From an uncultured Collinsella sp. (GTDB taxonomy: Bacteria; Actinomycetota; Coriobacteriia; Coriobacteriales; Coriobacteriaceae): 15,087 nt of DNA. The notes beneath the pieces are model-generated. The model was not told the origin of the DNA. It saw only the letters and a program-made list of their open reading frames with translations, and did no database searches. Numbering within the stretch: position 1 is the stretch's first letter; every line of letters begins with the position of its first letter. The translations under genes were made by a program, and so were the position numbers. The stretch covers positions 1-15,087 of the forward strand of contig UQXC01000050.1 of NCBI GenBank assembly GCA_900544995.1. The letters run 5' to 3'. This document shows, in pieces, positions 1 to 6,484 of the stretch.

Positions 1-17
1 AAGCACTTAATGTGCTT
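1..17. other. Edge hairpin, possible end of an upstream terminator
   Basis: AAGCAC (1-6) and GTGCTT (12-17) form a perfect 6-bp stem with a 5-nt loop at the window edge. It may be the tail of a terminator belonging to a gene outside the window. Only three T residues follow on the + strand, so this is weak. Confidence 0.25.
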
Positions 18-100
18 TCCGTCTTGCGCAGGACTGTAGAGCAGCAAACTTAACCGCCCCGCCCGCCGGGCGAGCGCAGGGATACGACATCTGTCCAACA

Positions 101-118
101 ATTCGTGTGAAACACAAT
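101..118. promoter_or_regulatory. Imperfect palindrome upstream of ptsH, possible operator
   Basis: GTGT (105-108) and ACAC (112-115) flank GAA. Outside them lie ATT and AAT, with one unpaired base on the left. The element sits just upstream of the A+T-rich -10-like region of ptsH, where a repressor or activator could bind. No matching regulator is in the window and no known motif was recognised. Confidence 0.25.
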
Positions 119-139
119 GAAAAACCGTTTGATGTGAGT

Positions 140-148
140 TAATATAAA
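140..148 (+). promoter_or_regulatory. -10-like element for ptsH
   Basis: TAATAT (140-145) overlapping TATAAA (143-148) is the only A+T-rich promoter-like stretch upstream of ptsH. No convincing -35 hexamer lies 16-18 nt upstream. A start near 152 would place the whole 163-209 stem system in the 5' leader. Confidence 0.35.
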
Positions 149-162
149 CAACGTCGTGAATC

Positions 163-209
163 TGACTCCTGCCACATGCATGACAGGGGTTAAACACAAA
201 AAGGAGTCA
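163..209 (+). promoter_or_regulatory. Alternative RNA stems in the ptsH leader that mask or free the ribosome site
   Basis: TGACTCCT (163-170) is perfectly complementary to AGGAGTCA (202-209), which contains the ptsH Shine-Dalgarno sequence. The same left segment can instead pair locally: ACTCCTG (165-171) with CAGGGGT (184-190), seven pairs including one G-U, loop of 12 nt. The two stems exclude each other, as in a translational switch. The pairings are seen directly; regulatory use is inference and no known riboswitch class was recognised. Confidence 0.45.
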
Positions 210-212
210 ATT

Positions 213-476
213 ATGGTTTCTGAGAAGGCTACCCTCGTTAATCCTCAGGGTCTGCACATGCGTCCGGCTGGTCTGTTCGCCTCCACCATGGGCAAGTACG
301 CCTGTGACGTGACGGTCGTCACCCCCGAGAAGGAGGTCAACGGCAAGTCCCCGATGGCCCTCATGGCTGCTGGTATCCCCTGCGGTACCGAGGTCGAGGT
401 CAAGTGCGACGGCGCCGACGAGGCCGAGGCTCTGACTGCTGCCATCGAGCTCATCAAGAGCGGTCTTGGCGAGTAG
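213..476 (+). CDS. ptsH: Phosphocarrier protein HPr
   Basis: This is the small cytoplasmic phosphocarrier of the sugar phosphotransferase system. It takes phosphate from enzyme I on a histidine and passes it to the sugar-specific EIIA proteins. The 87-residue protein has the usual HPr length. His15 lies in GLHMRPA, the active-site motif, and Ser46 lies in NGKSPMAL, the position used for regulatory phosphorylation in Firmicutes. The start at 213 gives exactly this canonical numbering and follows AAGGAG (202-206 region) by 6 nt; an in-frame ATG at 156 would add 19 residues unlike HPr and is rejected. ptsI follows after 127 nt, past a terminator-like hairpin. Translation may be controlled by the stem system in its leader. 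Whether Ser46 is used depends on an HPr kinase not seen here. Confidence 0.96.
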   Translation: MVSEKATLVNPQGLHMRPAGLFASTMGKYACDVTVVTPEKEVNGKSPMALMAAGIPCGTEVEVKCDGADEAEALTAAIELIKSGLGE

Positions 477-521
477 AACTCAAACGGGTCGCATGTTGAA
501 CAACTAAGTTCATATTTGGGG

Positions 522-557
522 GCGCAGTGACCTGTTGTAAGGTAGCTGCGCTCTTTT
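522..557 (+). terminator. Terminator or attenuator between ptsH and ptsI
   Basis: GCGCAG (522-527) pairs with CTGCGC (546-551). After a 2x2 internal loop, ACCT (530-533) pairs with AGGT (540-543), leaving a 6-nt loop. TCTTTT follows at once. This would trim the ptsH transcript and let HPr be made in excess over enzyme I. Read-through is likely partial. Confidence 0.55.
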
Positions 558-584
558 GTCATGGATATGGCAAAACGCTTTATC
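556..584 (+). promoter_or_regulatory. Possible ptsI promoter
   Basis: TTGTCA (556-561) matches five of six bases of the -35 consensus. A poorer TTTATC (579-584) lies 17 nt downstream. Transcription would begin only a few bases before the ptsI ribosome site, so the leader would be very short. Confidence 0.3.
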
Positions 585-603
585 ACATGACACGGAGAGA
601 GGA

Positions 604-2313
604 ATGGGAATGTATCAGGGAGTCAACGCTTCCGAGGGCATCGGTATCGGCACCGTCATGGTCGCCGTCGATCCCGACTTGACGTTTGAGCCGCACGAGG
701 TTGCTGATTCGGCAGCAGAGAAGGAGCGCTATCAGTCCGCTCTTTCGGTCTTCTGCGAGAAGACCCAGGCTCAGGCCGACCATATGAAGGAGACGGTGGG
801 CGAGGCCGAGGCCGAGATCATGAGCGGACACATTGTCCTGGCTCAGGACCCGGGCATGACTGACGCCATCAACGCCGCCATTGACGGCGGTACCTGCGCC
901 GAGCAGGCGCTCATGGACACCTCGACCATGTTTGAGAACATGTTCCTGTCCATGGACGACGAGATGTTTCGTCTGCGCGCGGCCGACATCGCCGACATCC
1001 GCACCGGTATTCTGGCCGAGCTGCTGGGCAAGGAGGTCGTCGACCTCTCCGTCCTGCCCGAGAATACTGTCGTTGTCGTGCACGACCTCACGCCGTCCAT
1101 GACCGCCACGATCGATAAGGCCCACGTTGCCGGTATCGTCACCGAGACCGGTGGCCGCACGTCGCACTCCGCGATCATTGCGCGCGCCCTTGAGATCCCG
1201 GCTGTCCTTTCGGTTTCCAACAGCTGCACCGCGCTGCGCAACGGTATGACCGTTGTCGTCGACGGTGGCAAGGGTATCGTTGAGGCCGATCCCGACGAGG
1301 AGACGCTCGCTGCTTACACCGCCAAGGCCGAGGCCTTCGCTGCCGAGAAGGCGGCCCTCGAGGCCTTCCGTGGCAAGCCGTCCGTGACTGCCGATGGCAT
1401 CAAGAAGATCATCGCCTGCAACATCGGTAACCCCGATGACGTGCCCAACGCGCTCGATCACGACGCCGAGGCTATCGGTCTGTTCCGCTCCGAGTTCCTG
1501 TTCATGGACTCTGCTGAGCTTCCTTCCGAGGAGGAGCAGTTCAACGCCTACCGTAAGGTCGCCAGCGCGCTCAAGGGTGCTCCGGTCATCATCCGTACGC
1601 TCGATGTGGGTGGCGACAAGGAGATTCCGTATCTGCATATGGTCAAGGAAGACAACCCCTTCATGGGCTTCCGCGCCGTGCGTTACTGCCTGGCCAATCC
1701 CGACCAGTACAAGGTCCAGCTCCGCGCTCTGCTGCGCGCTAGCGCCTTCGGCGACGTCAAGATCATGATCCCGCTCGTCACCTGCGTCGAGGAGGTCTTG
1801 GCTGTCAAGGAGCTCGTCGAGCAGTGCAAGGCCGAGCTGACCGAAGAGGGTCGCAAGTTCAACGAGAACATCGAGGTCGGCATCATGGTCGAGACGCCCG
1901 CCGCTTCGCTGCTCGCAGACCGTCTTGCCGAGGTCGCCGACTTCTTCTCCATCGGCACCAACGACCTGATCGGCTACACCATGTGCGCCGACCGTGGTAA
2001 CGACACCATCTCCAACCTGTACCAGGTTTACTATCCCGCCGTGCTCCGCTCGCTCAAGAACATCATCGAGAGCGGCGTGAAGGCCGGCATCATGGTCGGT
2101 ATGTGCGGCGAAGCCGCTGCCGATCCGCTGCTCGAGCCGCTGCTGATCAGCTGGGGCCTGGAGGAGTTCTCGATGAGCGCTCCTTCTATCCTGCGCGCCC
2201 GCAAGACCATCAGCCAGTGGACCAAGGCCGAGTGCGACGAGCTCGCCGAGAAGGCGCTCGCCTGCAACACCGCAGCCGAGGTCAAGGCACTGCTCGAGTC
2301 CGCAGCTCGCTAA
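604..2313 (+). CDS. ptsI: PTS enzyme I, phosphoenolpyruvate-protein phosphotransferase
   Basis: Cytoplasmic enzyme I autophosphorylates from phosphoenolpyruvate and transfers the phosphate to HPr, starting the PTS relay. The 569-residue length matches the family. The N-terminal SEGIGIG stretch and helical HPr-binding region are followed by the phosphohistidine domain with GGRTSHSAII (phosphorylated His188). The C-terminal PEP-binding barrel shows LDVGGDKE near 333-340, GTNDLIGYT near 451-459 and the catalytic Cys501 in GMCGEA, corresponding to Cys502 of E. coli. GGAGAGAGG (594-602) serves either ATG at 604 or ATG at 610; the latter aligns better with family N termini but the two differ by only two residues. 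An in-frame start at 556 lacks support. No EII genes are in the window, so this is the general PTS locus. Confidence 0.96.
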   Translation: MGMYQGVNASEGIGIGTVMVAVDPDLTFEPHEVADSAAEKERYQSALSVFCEKTQAQADHMKETVGEAEAEIMSGHIVLAQDPGMTDAINAAIDGGTCAEQALMDTSTMFENMFLSMDDEMFRLRAADIADIRTGILAELLGKEVVDLSVLPENTVVVVHDLTPSMTATIDKAHVAGIVTETGGRTSHSAIIARALEIPAVLSVSNSCTALRNGMTVVVDGGKGIVEADPDEETLAAYTAKAEAFAAEKAALEAFRGKPSVTADGIKKIIACNIGNPDDVPNALDHDAEAIGLFRSEFLFMDSAELPSEEEQFNAYRKVASALKGAPVIIRTLDVGGDKEIPYLHMVKEDNPFMGFRAVRYCLANPDQYKVQLRALLRASAFGDVKIMIPLVTCVEEVLAVKELVEQCKAELTEEGRKFNENIEVGIMVETPAASLLADRLAEVADFFSIGTNDLIGYTMCADRGNDTISNLYQVYYPAVLRSLKNIIESGVKAGIMVGMCGEAAADPLLEPLLISWGLEEFSMSAPSILRARKTISQWTKAECDELAEKALACNTAAEVKALLESAAR

Positions 2314-2330
2314 TTTGGTATCAGAGGTAA

Positions 2331-2360
2331 CCGCGTGGTTGGAATGGGCCGGCCACGCGG
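2331..2360. other. Intercistronic hairpin upstream of the first PfkB gene
   Basis: CCGCGTGG (2331-2338) and CCACGCGG (2353-2360) form a perfect 8-bp stem around 14 nt, extendable by two G-U pairs. No T tract follows on either strand, so it is not a standard intrinsic terminator. It may stabilise or process a ptsI-pfkB transcript, or bind a protein. Confidence 0.45.
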
Positions 2361-2387
2361 CCCTCACATATACAGGGGGTACTGTAA

Positions 2388-3320
2388 ATGTTCTACACGC
2401 TAACCGCTAACCCGGCTGTCGACATGACGGTTTCGAGCTCTCCGCTCGAGCCCGATGAGAACGTCCGCACCGGCTCGGCCAGCTACACGGCTAACGGCAA
2501 GGGCCTTGACGTGTCCTTCGCCTTTAAGAAGATGGGCGTTGACACCGTCGCACTCGGCTTCTTTGCTGGCTTCACGGGCAAGTTCATCGTTGAGGAGGTC
2601 ATGAACCTGGGTTGCCTCTGCCGCCCGGTCTGGACCGACGGTATCACGCGCATTAACACCTACGTCAACGATGGCCAGCACGAGTACGGCATCCTGAACC
2701 CGGGTGCTCCGATCACGCCGCAGCACCAGGAGGAGCTCTACAACATCCTGGACACCGCGGGCGATCTCGAGTGCCTGATCGTTTCCGGCTCCGTGCCTCC
2801 CAAAGCTACGCCCGACTTCCTGGCTCAGGTCATGGAGCACGCTCAGGCTCGTGGCGCCGACGTCGTCCTGGACCTGTCCTCCGACAAGCTCAAGGAGCTC
2901 GCTCACAAGAAGCCGCTGCTCATCAAGCCGAACCATCACGAGATGAAGGCCATCTTCGGCGTGCCGGTCGACACCGACGACGAGGTCCGCGTTGCCATGA
3001 AGATGGCTCACGACGCTGGCGTTCAGAACGTGCTGCTCACCCGTGGTAGCCGCGGCGACGCTTACTTCTCCAACGGCGAGGACATCTGGTACGCCAAGCG
3101 TGAGTTCAACATCAAGCTGGTTTCTTCCGTCTGCGCCGGCGACTGCACCCTCGCTGCGTTCCTGCACAAGTGGTACAGGGATCGCGACAACGTCGAGGAG
3201 GCCATGAAGCTCGCTATGGCCACCGGCGCCAACGTTGCTGAGTCCGTCGGCATCGGCGACTTCGGTCACGTCGACGAGTACAGCAAGCGCGTCGCTGTCC
3301 GCAAGCTCGATCGTCAGTAA
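2388..3320 (+). CDS. PfkB-family sugar-phosphate kinase, 1-phosphofructokinase-like (copy 1)
   Basis: A 310-residue cytoplasmic kinase of the PfkB/ribokinase fold, closest by eye to FruK and LacC. It would phosphorylate fructose 1-phosphate, or tagatose 6-phosphate, with ATP. Visible motifs are LTANPAVD at 5-12, GKGLDVS at 37-43, DGITRIN at 84-90, SGSVPP at 133-138, KPNHHEM at 180-186 and the C-terminal nucleotide/catalytic motif CAGD at 249-252, with Asp252 as the likely base. Two departures are notable: the usual GAGD begins with Cys, and the usual Asn of GKGxN is Asp41. AGGGGGT (2374-2380) gives the start at 2388. It lies 74 nt after ptsI and ends in a strong terminator. A paralogue follows. 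The family is certain; the substrate is not. Confidence 0.9.
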   Translation: MFYTLTANPAVDMTVSSSPLEPDENVRTGSASYTANGKGLDVSFAFKKMGVDTVALGFFAGFTGKFIVEEVMNLGCLCRPVWTDGITRINTYVNDGQHEYGILNPGAPITPQHQEELYNILDTAGDLECLIVSGSVPPKATPDFLAQVMEHAQARGADVVLDLSSDKLKELAHKKPLLIKPNHHEMKAIFGVPVDTDDEVRVAMKMAHDAGVQNVLLTRGSRGDAYFSNGEDIWYAKREFNIKLVSSVCAGDCTLAAFLHKWYRDRDNVEEAMKLAMATGANVAESVGIGDFGHVDEYSKRVAVRKLDRQ

Positions 3321-3348
3321 TCGAAACGCGACATATTCGTGCGCATGT

Positions 3349-3379
3349 GGCGCCCCGGTTTCGGCTGGGGCGCCTTTTT
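3349..3379 (+). terminator. Intrinsic terminator after PfkB copy 1
   Basis: GGCGCCCC (3349-3356) pairs perfectly with GGGGCGCC (3367-3374), extendable inward by two pairs, and is followed by five T (3375-3379). It separates the two kinase genes into distinct transcription units. Confidence 0.9.
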
Positions 3380-3468
3380 GTTCCGCCACGGGGGAGAGGT
3401 GTTCCGCCGTACTTCATCGCTTCCACACCGTTCACCGAGTTGTCCTAGCCTTTTACCGATGCGTGGAA

Positions 3469-3474
3469 TATACT
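3469..3474 (+). promoter_or_regulatory. -10 element candidate for PfkB copy 2
   Basis: TATACT, five of six consensus bases, lies 35 nt before the start codon and downstream of a terminator, where a promoter is needed. The nearest -35-like TTGTCC (3440-3445) is 23 nt away, too far for a typical site. Confidence 0.35.
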
Positions 3475-3508
3475 TTCATTAACACGTTGCTTCGTGAAAG
3501 GAACATTC

Positions 3509-4441
3509 ATGATTTACACGCTCACTGCAAATCCCGCCATTGACTACAACATCGCCTGCGACGGTCTTGCTGCCAACACCGTCACGCGTACCCGCAACGC
3601 CGTCTACACGCCCAACGGCAAGGGCCTCAACGTCTCGTTTACGCTTGACCACTACGGCGTCGACACCACGATCCTGGGCTTTTTCGCCGGTTTCTCGGGC
3701 GAGTTTATCGTTAAGGGCGCCGAGGCCCTGGGCGTGCCCGTCAAGCCCGTGTGGACCGACGGCATCACGCGCGTCAATGTGTTCCTCAACGCCGGCCCCG
3801 ACACCGAGTACAACATGGTCAACGCCGGTGCCGCCATCAACGAAGCCAACGAGCAGGAGATGTTTGAGCTCATCGATTCGCTCGATGACATGACCTGCCT
3901 GGTCATCAGCGGCTCGCTGCCTCCCAACACTTCCGAGGGCTTCTTGGCCGAGGTCCTGCGCCGCGTCAAGGCCAAGGGGGCCGAGTTCGTCCTCGACATC
4001 TCGAGCCATCAGCTGGCAGACCTCATTGCCATGGAGCCGCTGCTGATCAAGCCCAATGACGATGAGCTGCTCGACATCTTTGGCATTAAGGTGAGCGGTG
4101 GCGACGACGAGTCCGTCAAGGGCGCGATGGCCGAGCTGCACGCCAAGGGCGCCAAGAACGTGCTGCTGACCCTCGGTGGCGCCGGTGCGTACTTCTCCAA
4201 CGGCGAGCATATCTGGTTTGCCAACCGCACCTTCGACGTCAAGCTGCTGTCGACCGTCTGCGCCGGCGATTCCTCGCTGGCCGCCTTCCTGTCCGTGTGG
4301 CACGACGCCCCCGAGCGAGTCGAGGATGCCTTGCGTCTTTCGATGGCCACCGGCGCCAACGTGGTCGAGTGCCCCGGTCTGGGCGATTTTGCCAAGGTGG
4401 ACGAATATAAGAAGCACATCGAGGTTCGCCAGGTCTGCTAA
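3509..4441 (+). CDS. PfkB-family sugar-phosphate kinase, 1-phosphofructokinase-like (copy 2)
   Basis: A second 310-residue PfkB kinase, clearly paralogous to the preceding gene and of identical length. It shows LTANPAID at 5-12, GKGLNVS at 37-43 with the family Asn41 intact, DGITRVN at 84-90, SGSLPPN at 134-140, KPNDDEL at 181-187 and CAGD at 251-254. As in copy 1, the first Gly of the usual GAGD loop is Cys. AAAGGA (3497-3502) with 6-nt spacing supports the ATG at 3509; an in-frame GTG at 3494 overlaps that ribosome site and is rejected. It has its own -10-like box and its own terminator. Expected reaction is ATP-dependent phosphorylation of fructose 1-phosphate or a related ketohexose phosphate. 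No fructose EII or DeoR-type regulator lies nearby to fix the substrate. Confidence 0.92.
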   Translation: MIYTLTANPAIDYNIACDGLAANTVTRTRNAVYTPNGKGLNVSFTLDHYGVDTTILGFFAGFSGEFIVKGAEALGVPVKPVWTDGITRVNVFLNAGPDTEYNMVNAGAAINEANEQEMFELIDSLDDMTCLVISGSLPPNTSEGFLAEVLRRVKAKGAEFVLDISSHQLADLIAMEPLLIKPNDDELLDIFGIKVSGGDDESVKGAMAELHAKGAKNVLLTLGGAGAYFSNGEHIWFANRTFDVKLLSTVCAGDSSLAAFLSVWHDAPERVEDALRLSMATGANVVECPGLGDFAKVDEYKKHIEVRQVC

Positions 4442-4463
4442 CCGCATCGAAAAATCGTTGCCG

Positions 4464-4499
4464 AACACCCGCTTTGGATCTCCGAGGCGGGTGTTTTTT
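4464..4499 (+). terminator. Intrinsic terminator after PfkB copy 2
   Basis: AACACCCGC (4464-4472) pairs with GCGGGTGTT (4487-4495). The stem continues inward by five pairs, two of them G-U, to a 4-nt loop. The T run spans 4494-4499. Confidence 0.9.
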
Positions 4500-4580
4500 G
4501 TTCGCTGAACGTATGTGGCGTCTGCTGTCTCGTTTTATCTAATCGACGACGCGATTGCGTGTGCGCGCTTTCTCGTTTCT

Positions 4581-4589
4581 TGTTAGACT
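4581..4589 (+). promoter_or_regulatory. Extended -10 element upstream of cca
   Basis: TG-T-TAGACT fits the extended -10 form TGnTATAAT with two mismatches in the hexamer. It lies 48 nt before the cca start and after a strong terminator. No clear -35 was seen, which extended -10 promoters can tolerate. Confidence 0.4.
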
Positions 4590-4636
4590 TCTTGAGAACC
4601 ATCGATTAACGCTCACAAGTGCAGGAGGCCATAGGC

Positions 4637-6031
4637 ATGTGCAATGTTTCGCTCAACGGTACTCAACCGTCCGATGCGTCCCTGCGCGTCCTGCGCGCGC
4701 TTGAGGCGGCTGGTCTTGAGGCTTGGTACGTGGGCGGTTGGGTGCGCGACGCCCTGATGGGTTGCCCCAGCCACGATGTTGATATGTGCTGTAGCGGCCT
4801 GTGGCAGGAGTCCAAGGTGGCGCTCGAGGCCGCTGGTATCGCGGTCGTGGAGTCGGGCATTAAATTTGGCGGAATCACGGCTATTTCCGATGGCGAGCGT
4901 ATCGAGGTCACCACGTACCGTCTGGATGGCTTTTACACCGATGGTCGCCATCCCCAGAGTGTGGAGCGTGCCGCCTCGCTCGAGGACGATCTGGCGCGCC
5001 GCGACTTTACCGTCAACGCTATGGCATGGCATCCCGAGCGCGGGCTTGTCGACCGCTATGACGGCCAGGGTGACTTGGAGCGCAAGCTGATTCGCGCTGT
5101 CGGCGATCCCAAGCGTCGCTTTAACGAGGACGCCCTGCGCATGTTGCGTGCGGTGCGCTTTGCCTGCCGCCTGGACTTTATGATTGAGCCCGAGACTAAG
5201 CGCGCGCTTGCCGAGTGCGCGCCGCTGCTCGACGCCGTGGCGCGCGAGCGTGTGGGTATTGAGCTTGAGGGCATTCTTTCGACCGGTCATGGGGGAGACG
5301 CGATGCTGCGCTACCCCGAGCTCATCTGTGCCTCTGTGCCTGAGCTGGCAGCGGGTCGCGGCTTTGATCAGCGAAGTGTCTATCATGCGTTTAACGTTTA
5401 CGAGCATATCGCCCGTGTGCTGACGGTGGCAGGGGAGCTTGCGCTGTGCGACGGCGTCGCGCCCTCGTCGAGCCTTATGTGGGCGGCGTTTTTGCACGAT
5501 GTGTCCAAGCCCGATTGTTTCACGGTCGATCACGCCGGCAGCGGACACTTCTACGGTCATCCCGAGCTCGGCGCCAAGAAAGCGCGCGTCATTATGGATC
5601 GCCTGGCGCTCTCGCACGACCTGGTGCGCGACGTGTGCCTGCTCATCAAATATCACGACAAGCCGCTGCGCCCCGAGCGCTCCTGCCTGCTCAATATGAT
5701 GCGCGCGCTTTCGGGCGAGGGCGTCGACACGCCGCGTTTGATGGACGAGCTCATGGATCTTAAGCGTGCCGACACGCTCGGCAAGGCCCCGTCGTGCTTC
5801 TATTACGTTGAGACGATTGAGGAGATGCGCGCGCTGGCGCACGAGCTGCTGAAGGCGGGGGAGCCCTATACACTCAGGATGCTCGCCATCAATGGCGGCG
5901 ACTTGATTCGCGCCGGTGTGAAGCCGGGGCCTGAGCTAGGCCAACTACTCAACGCTGCCCTCGATGCCGTTATCGAGGACAACATCCCCAACGAGCGCGA
6001 AGCTCTTTTGGTTCATCTCAACTTGAATTAG
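4637..6031 (+). CDS. cca: CCA tRNA nucleotidyltransferase with HD domain
   Basis: This enzyme adds or repairs the 3' CCA end of tRNAs using CTP and ATP. The 464-residue protein has the nucleotidyltransferase head with GGWVRD at 33-38 and the metal-binding DVD at 47-49. DGRHP at 102-106 and RRDFTVNA at 121-128 follow. The tRNA-binding neck carries EDALRMLRAVRFA near 163-175, and an HD-type domain carries His287-Asp288 in FLHDVSKP and a later KYHDKP. AGGAGG (4623-4628) with 8-nt spacing fixes the ATG at 4637; a GTG at 4619 lies upstream of that site and is rejected. The two tRNA genes just downstream already encode CCA, so for them the role would be repair. Some bacterial paralogues act as poly(A) polymerases, but the motif set fits CCA addition. 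Confidence 0.93.
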   Translation: MCNVSLNGTQPSDASLRVLRALEAAGLEAWYVGGWVRDALMGCPSHDVDMCCSGLWQESKVALEAAGIAVVESGIKFGGITAISDGERIEVTTYRLDGFYTDGRHPQSVERAASLEDDLARRDFTVNAMAWHPERGLVDRYDGQGDLERKLIRAVGDPKRRFNEDALRMLRAVRFACRLDFMIEPETKRALAECAPLLDAVARERVGIELEGILSTGHGGDAMLRYPELICASVPELAAGRGFDQRSVYHAFNVYEHIARVLTVAGELALCDGVAPSSSLMWAAFLHDVSKPDCFTVDHAGSGHFYGHPELGAKKARVIMDRLALSHDLVRDVCLLIKYHDKPLRPERSCLLNMMRALSGEGVDTPRLMDELMDLKRADTLGKAPSCFYYVETIEEMRALAHELLKAGEPYTLRMLAINGGDLIRAGVKPGPELGQLLNAALDAVIEDNIPNEREALLVHLNLN

Positions 6032-6095
6032 CTACCCATTTTACCTGCGTGTTCCATAACCTGCCGACAATTTTTCGGCAATTTGGAATTTCTTC

Positions 6096-6124
6096 TTGCG
6101 CTGACGTTTTTTGTCCCGTAATAT
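6096..6124 (+). promoter_or_regulatory. Promoter for the tRNA-Glu pair
   Basis: TTGCGC (6096-6101) and TAATAT (6119-6124) are separated by 17 nt. Transcription would begin near 6131, about 28 nt before the first tRNA. The -10 is good, while the -35 keeps only the TTG core. Confidence 0.5.
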
Positions 6125-6158
6125 ATTTCCTCGCAGCACGGCAGTGCAGATGTCATAT

Positions 6159-6235
6159 GGCCCGTTCGTCTAGCGGTTTAGGACGCCGCCCTCTCAAGGC
6201 GGAGATCACCAGTTCGAATCTGGTACGGGCTACCA
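6159..6235 (+). tRNA. tRNA-Glu (anticodon CTC), first copy
   Basis: A complete cloverleaf reads directly. The acceptor stem pairs 6159-6165 with 6226-6232 minus the discriminator, with a terminal G-U. The anticodon stem CCGCC/GGCGG encloses the loop CTCTCAA with anticodon CTC, reading GAG. The T-arm is ACCAG-TTCGAAT-CTGGT. The 3' CCA is encoded (6233-6235). GAG is the favoured Glu codon in the nearby genes. Confidence 0.95.
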
Positions 6236-6257
6236 CTTCTTTTCTGCTGAGGCTAAT

Positions 6258-6334
6258 GGCCCGTTCGTCTAGCGGTTTAGGACGCCGCCCTCTCAAGGCG
6301 GAGATCACCAGTTCGAATCTGGTACGGGCTACCA
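6258..6334 (+). tRNA. tRNA-Glu (anticodon CTC), second copy
   Basis: Identical in sequence to the first copy, 99 bp downstream, with encoded CCA at 6332-6334. A 22-nt spacer separates the two. One promoter and one terminator bracket the pair, so they are probably cut from a single precursor. Confidence 0.95.
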
Positions 6335-6345
6335 CGCATCTGATA

Positions 6346-6376
6346 CCCGGACTTCCCATGGAAGGCCGGGTTTTTT
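6346..6376 (+). terminator. Intrinsic terminator after the tRNA pair
   Basis: CCCGG (6346-6350) pairs with CCGGG (6366-6370), then, past one A-G mismatch, CTTCC (6352-6356) pairs with GGAAG (6360-6364) around a CAT loop. Six T follow (6371-6376). Confidence 0.92.
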
Positions 6377-6445
6377 ATTTTCAAACAACCGTCTGCAATT
6401 CCCGTTTGAACCAGAGCTTTGCGTTCTGCTTATGGTCCTTGCGGG

Positions 6446-6451
6446 TACAAT
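6446..6451 (+). promoter_or_regulatory. -10 element candidate for the flippase-like gene
   Basis: TACAAT, five of six consensus bases, is 33 nt before the start codon and lies downstream of a strong terminator. A TTGCGT at 6419-6424 is 21 nt upstream, longer than the usual spacer. Confidence 0.4.
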
Positions 6452-6484
6452 ATCCAAGATATTTTGACTGTTAGAAGGAGTCTC

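Larger units (their letters stand above)
6157..6335 (+). repeat. Tandem 80-bp direct repeat covering the tRNA genes
   Basis: Positions 6157-6236 are repeated without change at 6256-6335. The repeat covers the tRNA plus two bases before and one after, with unrelated spacer between. This points to gene duplication kept uniform by conversion or by selection. Confidence 0.9.

Noticed and set aside
60..72. CGCCC-GCC-GGGCG hairpin upstream of ptsH
   Set aside because: Short stem in a very GC-rich stretch, easily due to composition, with no T run.
583..2367. Long - strand open frame (594 codons) opposite ptsI
   Set aside because: It mirrors the enzyme I gene in a high-GC region; the + strand protein has all enzyme I motifs, and the - strand product resembles nothing.
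3479..4468. 329-codon - strand open frame opposite PfkB copy 2
   Set aside because: Shadow of a well-supported kinase gene in GC-rich sequence.
6062..6080. TGCCGA/TCGGCA hairpin after cca as a terminator
   Set aside because: The stem has only six pairs and no T run follows it on either strand; too weak to call.
6049..6474. 141-codon open frame spanning the two tRNA genes
   Set aside because: Its repeated peptide is just the translated tRNA-Glu sequence; the cloverleaves explain the region.
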